Source of the DNA: a virus | IMG/VR virus record: IMGVR_UViG_3300042507_003169 | Span: 1-39,352 of that record | Length of the DNA stretch: 39,352 bases | Direction: 5' to 3' (one strand) | Part shown: positions 1 through 6,661 of the stretch, piece after piece | Numbering within the stretch: position 1 is the first letter of the stretch | Layout of the letters: the number at the start of each line of letters is the position of its first letter | Program-made: the position numbers and the translations under genes | The notes under the pieces: model-generated | The model's database searches: none | Told to the model about the DNA's origin: nothing | Seen by the model: only the letters and a program-made list of their open reading frames with translations

Positions 1-127
1 GAGTATGATGGCGGTTATTTTTACGCTGAACAATTAACAACTGTATAATGAAAGAGCCAATAATCGAAACATACGTACCGCAGAACAAACGCCTTCCTTT
101 CCAAATAGCAGGAGGCATTGGAGTCGC
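1..127. repeat. Terminal direct repeat, left copy
   Basis: These 127 bases are identical to the last 127 bases of the window. They hold the last codons of the 88-aa gene at 39007-39273 and the first 80 bases of the glucosaminidase gene. The repeat cuts through both genes, so it is an overlap of one circular sequence and not a biological element bounded by genes. The exact odd length of 127 matches a common assembler k-mer size. True unit length is 39,225 bp. Confidence 0.95.
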
Positions 128-893
128 TTTTGTTATTGGGTTGATTTATTCTCCAATAAATACCCAATACAATTATACTTCCTTTATTCCCATCATTCAA
201 AAAGATACGGTTTACGTTCATAAAATAACCTCACTTACCATCCAGGGCAAAGAGGGGAAAAAGGAAGTTGATGAAAGCGCCTACGGATCTCGCAGCTACG
301 GTTGGGAGGTGCGCAAGTTATCCGGAGAACAACTCAGGCAAACATTAGAAGGTAGAGGTTTTAGGAATTTAAAAGGAGTTGACAGGGCAAAGCTTCGTCG
401 CATATACCTTGCTTATTGCTACGAATCAATGTTGATGAACGTCCACGTTTTAACCGATTTCCCAGTAAGCATGATTTATTCTTTTTTCATCATTGAGGCA
501 ACCAGTCAAGGCGTTGAAACAGAACTTTGGAGATTACACGCGAACGCTGGCGGCGTCAAGGCTTTGAAAAATCAAAAGTCGGTGACGTACAAAACAAGGG
601 AGGTCATTCGCGGACGTGACAAGTACATTCGCGCCAAGTTCATGAGCGCAAGCACCACGGAAGAAGGCATGAAGCTTTGGGCAGGCGTTTTGAACTCAGG
701 AAGATACGCGGAATGCAAGAAGGCAAATTACAAGATGAAAGGGATACGGTTATACGAATCCATTTGTAAGTGCGTTTACAAATCAGGGTATCACACGGAT
801 CGCGATTATAAATTCCGTGCTTCGCTTATGGCTGAGTTCTGGGAGTTGAAAAAGAATCATTACCCATTAAAAGGGAAAAGAGATGAATTTTAA
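48..893 (+). CDS. Membrane-anchored glucosaminidase-like peptidoglycan hydrolase
   Basis: A protein of 281 aa. Residues 18-35 form one N-terminal transmembrane segment. From about residue 105 to the end it follows the glucosaminidase (GH73-like, PF01832) pattern: an IIEATSQG segment with candidate catalytic Glu150, an NAGGVKA segment equivalent to the family's NNxFGIKA, a VLNSGRY segment, and a C-terminal GYHTDRDY segment equivalent to GYATDPxY. The family cleaves the MurNAc-GlcNAc glycan backbone. The ATG overlaps the stop of the upstream 88-aa gene by one base across the circle junction, so the two are translationally coupled. It lies in the rightward, presumably early, unit, far from the late lysis genes (amidase and holin at 3294-4740). 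The role could be lysis or wall remodelling at entry. Family call is good; role is inferred. Confidence 0.75.
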   Translation: MKEPIIETYVPQNKRLPFQIAGGIGVAFVIGLIYSPINTQYNYTSFIPIIQKDTVYVHKITSLTIQGKEGKKEVDESAYGSRSYGWEVRKLSGEQLRQTLEGRGFRNLKGVDRAKLRRIYLAYCYESMLMNVHVLTDFPVSMIYSFFIIEATSQGVETELWRLHANAGGVKALKNQKSVTYKTREVIRGRDKYIRAKFMSASTTEEGMKLWAGVLNSGRYAECKKANYKMKGIRLYESICKCVYKSGYHTDRDYKFRASLMAEFWELKKNHYPLKGKRDEF

Positions 894-896
894 ATT

Positions 897-963
897 ATTT
901 TGCATTTATTTTTGTAAATATTTTTTTGTTTCAATATTTAATATTAAATTTACGTATTGAAAC
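897..963 (+). promoter_or_regulatory. AT-rich promoter-like element, copy A
   Basis: This intergenic stretch shares long blocks with 38921-38990 (the stretch TTTTGCATTTATTTTTGTAA and the nearby TAAATTTACGTATTGAAA) and, more loosely, with 33831-33888. A TTTG at 925-928 sits 16 bases upstream of TAAATTTA at 945-952, close to the Bacteroidota TTTG / TAnnTTTG promoter arrangement. It lies 37-100 bases before the start of the 206-aa gene. Confidence 0.6.
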
Positions 964-999
964 AACGAAACGATATTTCACACAACAAAAACAAACGTC

Positions 1000-1620
1000 A
1001 TGATCTCAATTAACATTTTAGCTCCAAAATCAGAACTTAGAACATCTTTAAAATCTTACATGACTGTAAAGAATGACCAGCCAGTTATCTTTAAAAAAAC
1101 AGCAAACAAATTCTTTGCAGAAAATGGCATAGAATTACAAGACGCTTCGATGGTTATCGTAAAAGACGGCATTTACTGGATGTTAAAGCACACAATGTAC
1201 AAAGGCTACAAAGGTAAAAGAATCGAGGAGGCATCATATCTTCCGATAGTTGACGTGCAAGAGGAAATAACAACTGCACCAGTAAGCGCAAAAGAGGTAT
1301 TTAATTCAATAAATTTCATTAACCCAACTAAAAACCATGTTAGCTCAGTTGGATCTTATGTTAGCGAGGCAAGATTAGACGCAATCGCAACAAAAGTAAG
1401 TGAAATTAAATCTTACCTTCCTGAGGGCTCATTGGCTCTAAATATTTTAACAAGCCAGAGGACATTTACCGACAAGCAACTTTGGGTTATCGCTTATGCA
1501 CTTGTAAAGACAAGTTACCGCCCATCTGCCACAAAGAAAGCAGATAAGAACGAGTTACCAACAAGAAGATTAAAATATGTTGACGGCAAATTTTTCACCG
1601 AAGAAATTGTTTACGCTTAA
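1000..1620 (+). CDS. Hypothetical protein, 206 aa
   Basis: I do not recognise this protein. It is soluble, mildly basic, with no transmembrane segment or obvious catalytic motif, and has a Lys/Arg-rich stretch near the C terminus (about residues 175-192). It has its own promoter-like element upstream and a strong terminator hairpin just after its stop, so it is probably expressed as a single-gene unit and perhaps at a high level. The start is the first ATG after an A-rich leader with no Shine-Dalgarno motif, as elsewhere in this genome. Confidence 0.8.
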   Translation: MISINILAPKSELRTSLKSYMTVKNDQPVIFKKTANKFFAENGIELQDASMVIVKDGIYWMLKHTMYKGYKGKRIEEASYLPIVDVQEEITTAPVSAKEVFNSINFINPTKNHVSSVGSYVSEARLDAIATKVSEIKSYLPEGSLALNILTSQRTFTDKQLWVIAYALVKTSYRPSATKKADKNELPTRRLKYVDGKFFTEEIVYA

Positions 1621-1630
1621 TATTTGTCAC

Positions 1631-1659
1631 AGGGCAGCGCCCCCAGCTGCCCTTATTTT
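1631..1659 (+). terminator. Intrinsic terminator
   Basis: A perfect 8-bp stem, AGGGCAGC (1631-1638) with GCTGCCCT (1646-1653), and a 7-base loop are followed by TATTTTTTA. It sits 10 bases after the stop of the 206-aa gene and before the membrane protein gene at 1684. Confidence 0.85.
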
Positions 1660-1683
1660 TTACACACAACAAAACAAAATCAA

Positions 1684-2232
1684 ATGGAAAAGAATTTCAC
1701 AAACACACAATTTAAATGGACATTCGAAAATATTTCGGATAACATTCCAACCATCATGCTTTTAACCATTATCCTTACGTATGGCATTAACGCCTACCTA
1801 ACCGCCATTTTTCTCCCGATTGACTTTTGGCTTGCGATCATTGCCGCCAGTATCTTGCAACTCGGACGCTTCGCCGTGGTTTTCATGGACTTCTTGAATC
1901 CAACCAAAGGAAGGAGTACTTATCCTCCAAAAATTGCCCTTGGCGCGACGCTTGTCGCCTTGGTTGAAATCTTCTTTGGGTTACAGGAAAAGTACGAAGG
2001 CGGCGAATTTATAACCATGTTTTTATTCGTGGGAACCATCGTTGTTTTCGGTTACCTTCTTGAAATCAACTTTGTTGACAAGGGCGTGGAAGCTTATGGC
2101 ATCAATGCACCTGAGCCAAAGCCAAAGCGCAAAAGGAAACCACGCGTAAAGGTTGAGGCAAAAGAAAACAATGAAACCACGGGAACAACGGCAAAAAACT
2201 TTGTATCTTCATTTAAAACAATAACACTTTGA
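1684..2232 (+). CDS. Four-helix membrane protein with basic tail
   Basis: A 182-aa protein with about four hydrophobic segments (roughly residues 22-40, 44-62, 78-93 and 105-125), followed by a Pro/Lys/Arg-rich cytoplasmic-type tail with KPKRKRKPR near residue 145. I do not recognise the family. The reading frame is open further upstream, but that part would run through the terminator hairpin, so I take the ATG at 1684, which follows an A-rich leader. Its stop overlaps the TTG start of the resolvase gene (TTGA). A role in membrane remodelling or superinfection exclusion is only a guess. Confidence 0.75.
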   Translation: MEKNFTNTQFKWTFENISDNIPTIMLLTIILTYGINAYLTAIFLPIDFWLAIIAASILQLGRFAVVFMDFLNPTKGRSTYPPKIALGATLVALVEIFFGLQEKYEGGEFITMFLFVGTIVVFGYLLEINFVDKGVEAYGINAPEPKPKRKRKPRVKVEAKENNETTGTTAKNFVSSFKTITL

Positions 2233-2705
2233 GGACACTTATCGGAGTTGACCCAGCGTTAAGAATAAAGGGAATGGCGGTTTGCATTATCGCAGACCGC
2301 ACCATGATTTTTAAAAGATATAAAAGGTTTGTCGATTTTATTGGCGACGTTATAACATGGGTGGCATACGAAAGTCCCATTGTCTTAGTAGAAGATTCAA
2401 GCCTCCAGAATGTGACCTTTAATAATTCAATCAACCGCGCAATCCTTTCCCGAATGAGCCGAAATGTTGGCATGAATCAAGCCGCTTCAAGAATTGCTTA
2501 TGAATGGATAAAGGAACATGACATTGAAGCCTATAATATTAGCCCTGAAACAAAGGGTAAAAAGTTTAATAAAGACGTCTTTATGCGAGTTGTCGCAAGT
2601 GAGCGATTGAAATTTGAACCAGATTTTAAACCCGCCAAAATAAGTCAAGATGAAATCGACGCTTTCTTTCTTGCGCTTATGGCAAAAAATTATATCAAAA
2701 GATGA
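2229..2705 (+). CDS. RuvC-like Holliday junction resolvase
   Basis: A 158-aa protein with the RNase H-fold layout of RuvC-like nucleases: a first strand IGVDPAL carrying Asp8, a second acidic site in VLVEDSS (Glu55), and a C-terminal SQDEIDAFFLAL segment (Asp141, Asp144) on the last helix. The family cuts four-way junctions in replication intermediates and can clear branched DNA before packaging. The start is a TTG overlapping the previous stop. The first strand begins only five residues in, so no later start would keep the catalytic Asp. Its own stop overlaps the ATG of the next, interrupted gene (ATGA). Confidence 0.85.
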   Translation: MRTLIGVDPALRIKGMAVCIIADRTMIFKRYKRFVDFIGDVITWVAYESPIVLVEDSSLQNVTFNNSINRAILSRMSRNVGMNQAASRIAYEWIKEHDIEAYNISPETKGKKFNKDVFMRVVASERLKFEPDFKPAKISQDEIDAFFLALMAKNYIKR

Positions 2706-2944
2706 AAAATCTTGAAACAAAAGCAAACGATCCAATCCACAACGTTATTAATTAAAAAAAGGATTATTCGGACGATAATATTTATAAAAGTAATGGTCTA
2801 ACCAAACGCGAATACTTTGCATCAATGGCAATGCAAGGAATAATAAGTAACAAAGATGGACTTGATATTAAAATTGAGCGCATTGTTGAAAGTGCGGTCG
2901 ATACGGCAGACGCCTTGATTGAGAAACTAAACAAAACAAAGTAA
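2702..2944 (+). pseudogene. Small phage protein interrupted by one in-frame TAA
   Basis: An ATG overlapping the resolvase stop opens a frame of 17 codons ending in TAA at 2753-2755. The same frame then continues for 62 more sense codons to TAA at 2942-2944, one base before the next gene. The downstream part contains SNGLTKREYFASMAMQG and ends in a helical ADALIEKLNKTK segment, typical of a family of small phage proteins that normally begin with an MKNL-like N terminus such as the one seen here. One base change (for example CAA, GAA or AAA to TAA) would explain the break. Alternatives are readthrough, or restart at ATG 2825 or 2831. Every other gene stops normally at TAA, so a recoded genetic code is not supported. 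Confidence 0.65.
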
Positions 2945-2945
2945 A

Positions 2946-3230
2946 ATGAAAAATAACGAATTAACAGACGGCTTAACCCTTGAACAATGGAAGGAAGCGC
3001 AAAGATGTTTCAACGCGCGCCCGAAGCCTATCCGCTTTGCCGACACGGTAAATAGCAAACAATCGGTAATAAATTTTTACCTTAATCCTTTGATTCCTGA
3101 GACGATGCCCGCTTATCAATCAATGGAAAAAGAAAGAATGGTAAGCATTTGTTACCAACTTTATCATTCAAAGGAAACCGATACTTTAAAAGAGTCAGCC
3201 GCAAGGCTTATAAAACTTATAATTGATTGA
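2946..3230 (+). CDS. Hypothetical protein, 94 aa
   Basis: A small soluble protein that I do not recognise. It starts one base after the stop of the interrupted gene and is the last gene of the rightward unit. It has a Trp near the N terminus (EQWKEAQ), a Pro/Arg patch around residue 27 and helical C-terminal halves. It is followed by the bidirectional terminator at 3264-3295. Confidence 0.7.
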   Translation: MKNNELTDGLTLEQWKEAQRCFNARPKPIRFADTVNSKQSVINFYLNPLIPETMPAYQSMEKERMVSICYQLYHSKETDTLKESAARLIKLIID

Positions 3231-3263
3231 TTACTAATTTGTTGAATTGTTGATGTGTATATC

Positions 3264-3295
3264 GGGGCTGGCATTTGAACCAGCCCTTTTTATTT
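3264..3295. terminator. Bidirectional terminator between convergent units
   Basis: The stem GGGCTGG (3265-3271) with CCAGCCC (3280-3286) has an 8-base loop, followed on the plus strand by TTTTTATTT. The rightward unit ends at 3230 and the leftward unit at 3294, so one hairpin sits exactly where they meet. The T-tract favours the rightward direction. The leftward transcript has only a shorter A/T-rich flank. Confidence 0.8.
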
Positions 3296-3956
3296 AAAAG
3301 ATTACCCCTTGTGTCTTTGCATAATCCACGACCGCCCGAGCATGAGACAAAGCCAACGTATTTTGAAATACGGGGTCAAACATCATTAAAGCATCGTGGT
3401 AATTGGTAAAGAAGCCGTTTTCACTGAGTACCGCTGGCATATTAGTTTGGGTAATGACAAAGAAACTTTCTTCCTTATCGTTATCCCCGTCCGTGGTGTC
3501 CATGCGATACACCCATTTAGGGAATGCCTCCTTTACCTCGTTAAACAAGAACTCCGCGTAAATGTCCGACCTTGTTTTGCCTTTGCTCGTAAACACCTCG
3601 AAACCTCTTGCATTAGGCGAAGCCGCCGCGTTGCCGTGAATGCTGAGGTACAACGAAGCCTCATAATTCTGGGCGTTAATATTTGCCTTCGCCACGCGCT
3701 TTGTCAATGAAATATCCAAGACAGGATCGTAAACGCGAACCACGGAAAAACCCCAGTCAATTAAATACTGCTCAATCTTTGCCGCAACGTCGCGGTTGAA
3801 CACGCCTTCAAAGAACCACCCGTATCCATGGAACTTTGCGTTGTTATGCTGAGCGCACTTTGACGGGTAAGTCGTATAATTGTAAGGTAATTTTTTCTTT
3901 GCGTCAATGCCTCCATGACCCGCGTCAAGGAAAACACAAAATTTAGATGCTTTCAT
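3294..3956 (-). CDS. N-acetylmuramoyl-L-alanine amidase (endolysin)
   Basis: A 220-aa protein with the Amidase_3 zinc-enzyme layout: DAGHGG with His14, Glu50 in GWFFEGVFNRD, SIHGNA with His107, and catalytic Glu179 in LSENGFFTN. The family hydrolyses the bond between N-acetylmuramic acid and L-alanine in peptidoglycan. There is no signal peptide or wall-binding domain, so it presumably depends on the holin encoded two genes upstream. It is the last gene of the late unit, as expected for a lysis gene. A hairpin at 3972-3999 lies just before its start. Confidence 0.9.
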   Translation of the reverse strand: MKASKFCVFLDAGHGGIDAKKKLPYNYTTYPSKCAQHNNAKFHGYGWFFEGVFNRDVAAKIEQYLIDWGFSVVRVYDPVLDISLTKRVAKANINAQNYEASLYLSIHGNAAASPNARGFEVFTSKGKTRSDIYAEFLFNEVKEAFPKWVYRMDTTDGDNDKEESFFVITQTNMPAVLSENGFFTNYHDALMMFDPVFQNTLALSHARAVVDYAKTQGVIF

Positions 3957-3971
3957 ATTTTGATATTTTTA

Positions 3972-3999
3972 AGGGCGATGCAAGTCAATGCACCGCCCT
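3972..3999 (-). other. Hairpin in the 5' leader of the amidase gene
   Basis: AGGGCG (3972-3977) pairs with CGCCCT (3994-3999), and inner TGCA pairs with TGCA around a six-base loop. It lies between the 97-aa gene and the amidase. Reading leftward it is followed by TTAAAAATA, which is weak for termination, so it may adjust amidase expression or stabilise mRNA instead. Confidence 0.5.
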
Positions 4000-4031
4000 G
4001 TAAGCCGCATAAGGTAGCGAATCGTCTGCGC

Positions 4032-4325
4032 CTATAATTTGAATCCGATAAGGGCGAAAGCCGCACTTACGATTGATAACTTTGCTGGCAATTTTACCTC
4101 AATTTCCTTTCCTGCGCACTCCCTTGATGTTTCCTTGATTTTATCCCAAATGATTTGAGCAAGTTGGATATATTCCCGCCAGGTAAATTTAATTTTGTTG
4201 TTTTCAAGATGAACTGAAATTTCTTGAGTTAATTCCGCAAAATTAAAACTGTAACAAGCTATGTCACCTAATGGTGACTTGATTGTATCTGCATTTTTCA
4301 ATGCTTCTTTTAAATTAGTCTGCAT
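4032..4325 (-). CDS. Hypothetical protein, 97 aa, lysis region
   Basis: A small protein with no recognised domain. The middle (about residues 47-67) is helical with REYIQLAQIIWDKI, and the C terminus (about 80-96) is fairly hydrophobic (LSIVSAAFALIGFKL). It lies between holin and amidase genes. It could be a lysis accessory, but nothing in the sequence proves this. Confidence 0.65.
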   Translation of the reverse strand: MQTNLKEALKNADTIKSPLGDIACYSFNFAELTQEISVHLENNKIKFTWREYIQLAQIIWDKIKETSRECAGKEIEVKLPAKLSIVSAAFALIGFKL

Positions 4326-4335
4326 ATTATTTATT

Positions 4336-4740
4336 TTAACGATTAAAAAAACGTGTGATTAAAACGCCTAAGTTTACGCCTGTAATGCGTTTAATATTTT
4401 CCGAAATAGAATACAATTCCACCGTTGCAATTAAAAACGCTGCCATGTAAGTAATGTTGAAAGGAAGGCTAAAAGTATTTCTTGCACCCTCGAAAATAAG
4501 GATAGCACAAAAATACACCACTATTTTTTCTATGGTACGGTAAAGCCCACGGCTATTTATCTTTTGCCCCTCCTTCTTTGCTGCAATGATTCCCGTAGCC
4601 ATGTCGGCAAAAACAACAAAAACCGTAAATATCAAAAATCCTTTTATAGGAACGAAGAAGCTAAATATCCATCCGCAACAAATGGCATACGTTATCTTTT
4701 CCCATCCAAGGTGCAATAAATTAATTAATGTTGCTTTCAT
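4336..4740 (-). CDS. Phage holin family protein
   Basis: Starting at the ATG that overlaps the previous stop (ATGA at 4740-4737), the protein has 134 aa. An upstream start in the same frame would overlap the secreted protein gene by 76 bases and is unlikely. Three to four hydrophobic segments (about residues 15-33, 33-48, 70-86, 96-112) flank a conserved-looking MATGIIAAKKEGQKINSRGL stretch. This is the hallmark of the Phage_holin_4 / toxin-secretion holin family, which has D-x2-TG-x2-A-x6-G-x2-S-SxGL. The role would be to permeabilise the inner membrane and time amidase release. Confidence 0.85.
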   Translation of the reverse strand: MKATLINLLHLGWEKITYAICCGWIFSFFVPIKGFLIFTVFVVFADMATGIIAAKKEGQKINSRGLYRTIEKIVVYFCAILIFEGARNTFSLPFNITYMAAFLIATVELYSISENIKRITGVNLGVLITRFFNR

Positions 4741-5348
4741 CGTGTTGCAGATATTCTTCGGAGGTTTGTTTTTCCATCCTGTGATACATATAATTTCCTG
4801 CCTTCGTCCCAATACAAATCTAAGAAACTTCCTGTTGTTGGATAGCTTGTAAGTCGTATCATATTCTTTCCAAATCCAAACATTGTACGCGCCGCCATCC
4901 CTTCTACGGTGTATCTTAATACTTTGTTTGCCGTAATGTTAAAATTAATAGGAGTGTTATTTATTACCCATCGAAATTTATTATCTGAAATAAATTCAAA
5001 TGTTTGCAACCCCAATGTATCTATTGGACTTTTGCCCGTTATGGTAATAATGCCAGCGTTCTCTCTTATCGCTCCCGTTGTTTCCTTGCCATAAAAGTAT
5101 GAGCCGTTTACAAAGTTAGCAAAGCTATTTGCCGTACTTTCAAATTTCTGCAAAGCTGATAGGTAAAATTGAGCCGTATCACCAATAATGGTAACTTTTT
5201 CGTAGTACGAATCATCATCGTACTCAATCCTATTTAAAAGGTAAAACTTGCTATTCTGTGAAATAACATAAGCGGTATCAAATACTTGATTTTGAGCCAT
5301 TGTAAGGGTGGAGTAAAACAAGGCTATGAAATAAATAATTTTTTTCAT
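4737..5348 (-). CDS. Secreted or periplasmic hypothetical protein, 203 aa
   Basis: The N terminus has a short basic start (MKK), a hydrophobic stretch at residues 4-17 and an MAQ end, a good Sec signal peptide with cleavage near residue 18. The rest is beta-rich with many Tyr/Asn/Thr residues and no recognised domain. It lies between the fibre-like genes and the holin, and its two upstream neighbours also carry signal-peptide-like segments ending in AQ. It may be a cell-surface or virion-associated accessory. Confidence 0.7.
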   Translation of the reverse strand: MKKIIYFIALFYSTLTMAQNQVFDTAYVISQNSKFYLLNRIEYDDDSYYEKVTIIGDTAQFYLSALQKFESTANSFANFVNGSYFYGKETTGAIRENAGIITITGKSPIDTLGLQTFEFISDNKFRWVINNTPINFNITANKVLRYTVEGMAARTMFGFGKNMIRLTSYPTTGSFLDLYWDEGRKLYVSQDGKTNLRRISATR

Positions 5349-5357
5349 ATTTATAAT

Positions 5358-6656
5358 TTATTTTGTTACGAATACTTTGAATAATGCTGAGGCTGGGTCA
5401 ACTGTTCCAATGGAATAATTATTGAATCTAATTGTTACAGTGTTCGCTGCTGATACCCATGCGGAATAAAAGGTATTTGCATTCACGGCAGCGTTTGGAA
5501 CACCAAGGCTAACAACGTCACCGTCTGCCGCGCCTGTTACTGTTATTGTTAAATCAGCTGATAGCATAGTTAATGTAGAGGGGAAATTAAGGGTTGCCGA
5601 ACCTGTTAAGCCGTGGTTAACCGTGTGCCTTGTTGTGGATGGCGAAAAGAAAAGGTTTGTTCCGTTAAACTCCATCGCCCCAGCTTCAGCGGTTGTAAGA
5701 TTTGTTCCACTTGTAAATTTCAAAGGTGCGGTTGATGCGGTGGCTGTGCCTGCTTTTAAATGGAGAACTGCGGTTGGTGTTGTTTGGCCTATTCCAATAT
5801 TTCCGCCTGGAGTAATTGCAAGTCTTATTAAACCAGCTCCAGTTGCAAATAAAATTTTTCCATTATCTCCAGATGTATTTGAAGGATTTCCGGCAACAAA
5901 TACAATTGTCCCCTTTTCAACAGTTCGTCCTAATCCACTCATGAAAAAATATGGTCCATTATTTTGTGAACCATTATAATTGGTTGAATATGGATTAGCC
6001 GCCATAAGAGAAAATCTTGCATTGACTGTATCTGAATTATTAGTATAAGATACAGGGTCAAAAATAAATAAATTTGCCGAGGTTAATCCTGTTCCTGAAC
6101 CAACTAAATTAATTCTTGTATTTGCATTTTGATATGTAAAACCAGATGGCGTCGCGTTTATTGAATTACTTACATACCTTGTACCAAATGCGACATTTCC
6201 AAGTGCATCAATTCTCATTTTTTCAGTTGAATTTGTTGAAAGTGCAAGATTATTAGTAGTAGGTAAGTAAATTCCATTTCCCGTGACAATAGAGTCAGTA
6301 ACTGTAAATTTTGCGCCCGTAACCGTGCTGCTAAATGTCTTTGCACCGTTTACCGTTTGCGTTCCATAGGTATTCACATAAGCAATTAAGCTTGTATCAC
6401 TGCCACCTGCAATACTCCAAACATTTGTATTTCTTTTATAATGAAAAAACCTATTATTTATGGTATCAAGAATAATGTACGCGCTTGTATCGCTTGACGG
6501 GGTAATGATACCTGTGTCACCAAGTACGCCCCGATACACAAGCCCGTCGGCAGTCGTTTGTTCTCCGAGCGTTATCTTTTGATTGCCATTGCTCGGATAC
6601 TGTGCCCATGCAAGGCAAGGCAAAAGGAAGAGGAAAAGGGAAAGGAGTTGTTTCAT
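5358..6656 (-). CDS. Fibre-like protein with signal peptide, 432 aa
   Basis: The N terminus is MKQ plus a hydrophobic run (residues 4-17) ending in AWAQYPSN, a good signal-peptide cleavage site. The following 60 residues match the 1188-aa neighbour: a QTTADGLVxRG motif at about 33-43, then an I-L-D-T-x-N motif and an NVW motif. The remainder is Ser/Thr/Asn/Gly-rich beta repeat typical of fibres. A GNIGIGQTTPTAVLHLKAGTA-like segment (residues about 286-306) is common in Bacteroidota fibre and adhesin proteins. No peptidase S74 chaperone domain is seen at the C terminus. Likely a receptor-binding or decoration protein. The signal peptide is odd for a virion protein. Confidence 0.7.
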   Translation of the reverse strand: MKQLLSLFLFLLPCLAWAQYPSNGNQKITLGEQTTADGLVYRGVLGDTGIITPSSDTSAYIILDTINNRFFHYKRNTNVWSIAGGSDTSLIAYVNTYGTQTVNGAKTFSSTVTGAKFTVTDSIVTGNGIYLPTTNNLALSTNSTEKMRIDALGNVAFGTRYVSNSINATPSGFTYQNANTRINLVGSGTGLTSANLFIFDPVSYTNNSDTVNARFSLMAANPYSTNYNGSQNNGPYFFMSGLGRTVEKGTIVFVAGNPSNTSGDNGKILFATGAGLIRLAITPGGNIGIGQTTPTAVLHLKAGTATASTAPLKFTSGTNLTTAEAGAMEFNGTNLFFSPSTTRHTVNHGLTGSATLNFPSTLTMLSADLTITVTGAADGDVVSLGVPNAAVNANTFYSAWVSAANTVTIRFNNYSIGTVDPASALFKVFVTK

Positions 6657-6661
6657 GTTTT

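Noticed and set aside
1624-1683. Upstream extension of the membrane protein gene
   Set aside because: The extension would run through the terminator hairpin 1631-1659; ATG 1684 with an A-rich leader is the better start.
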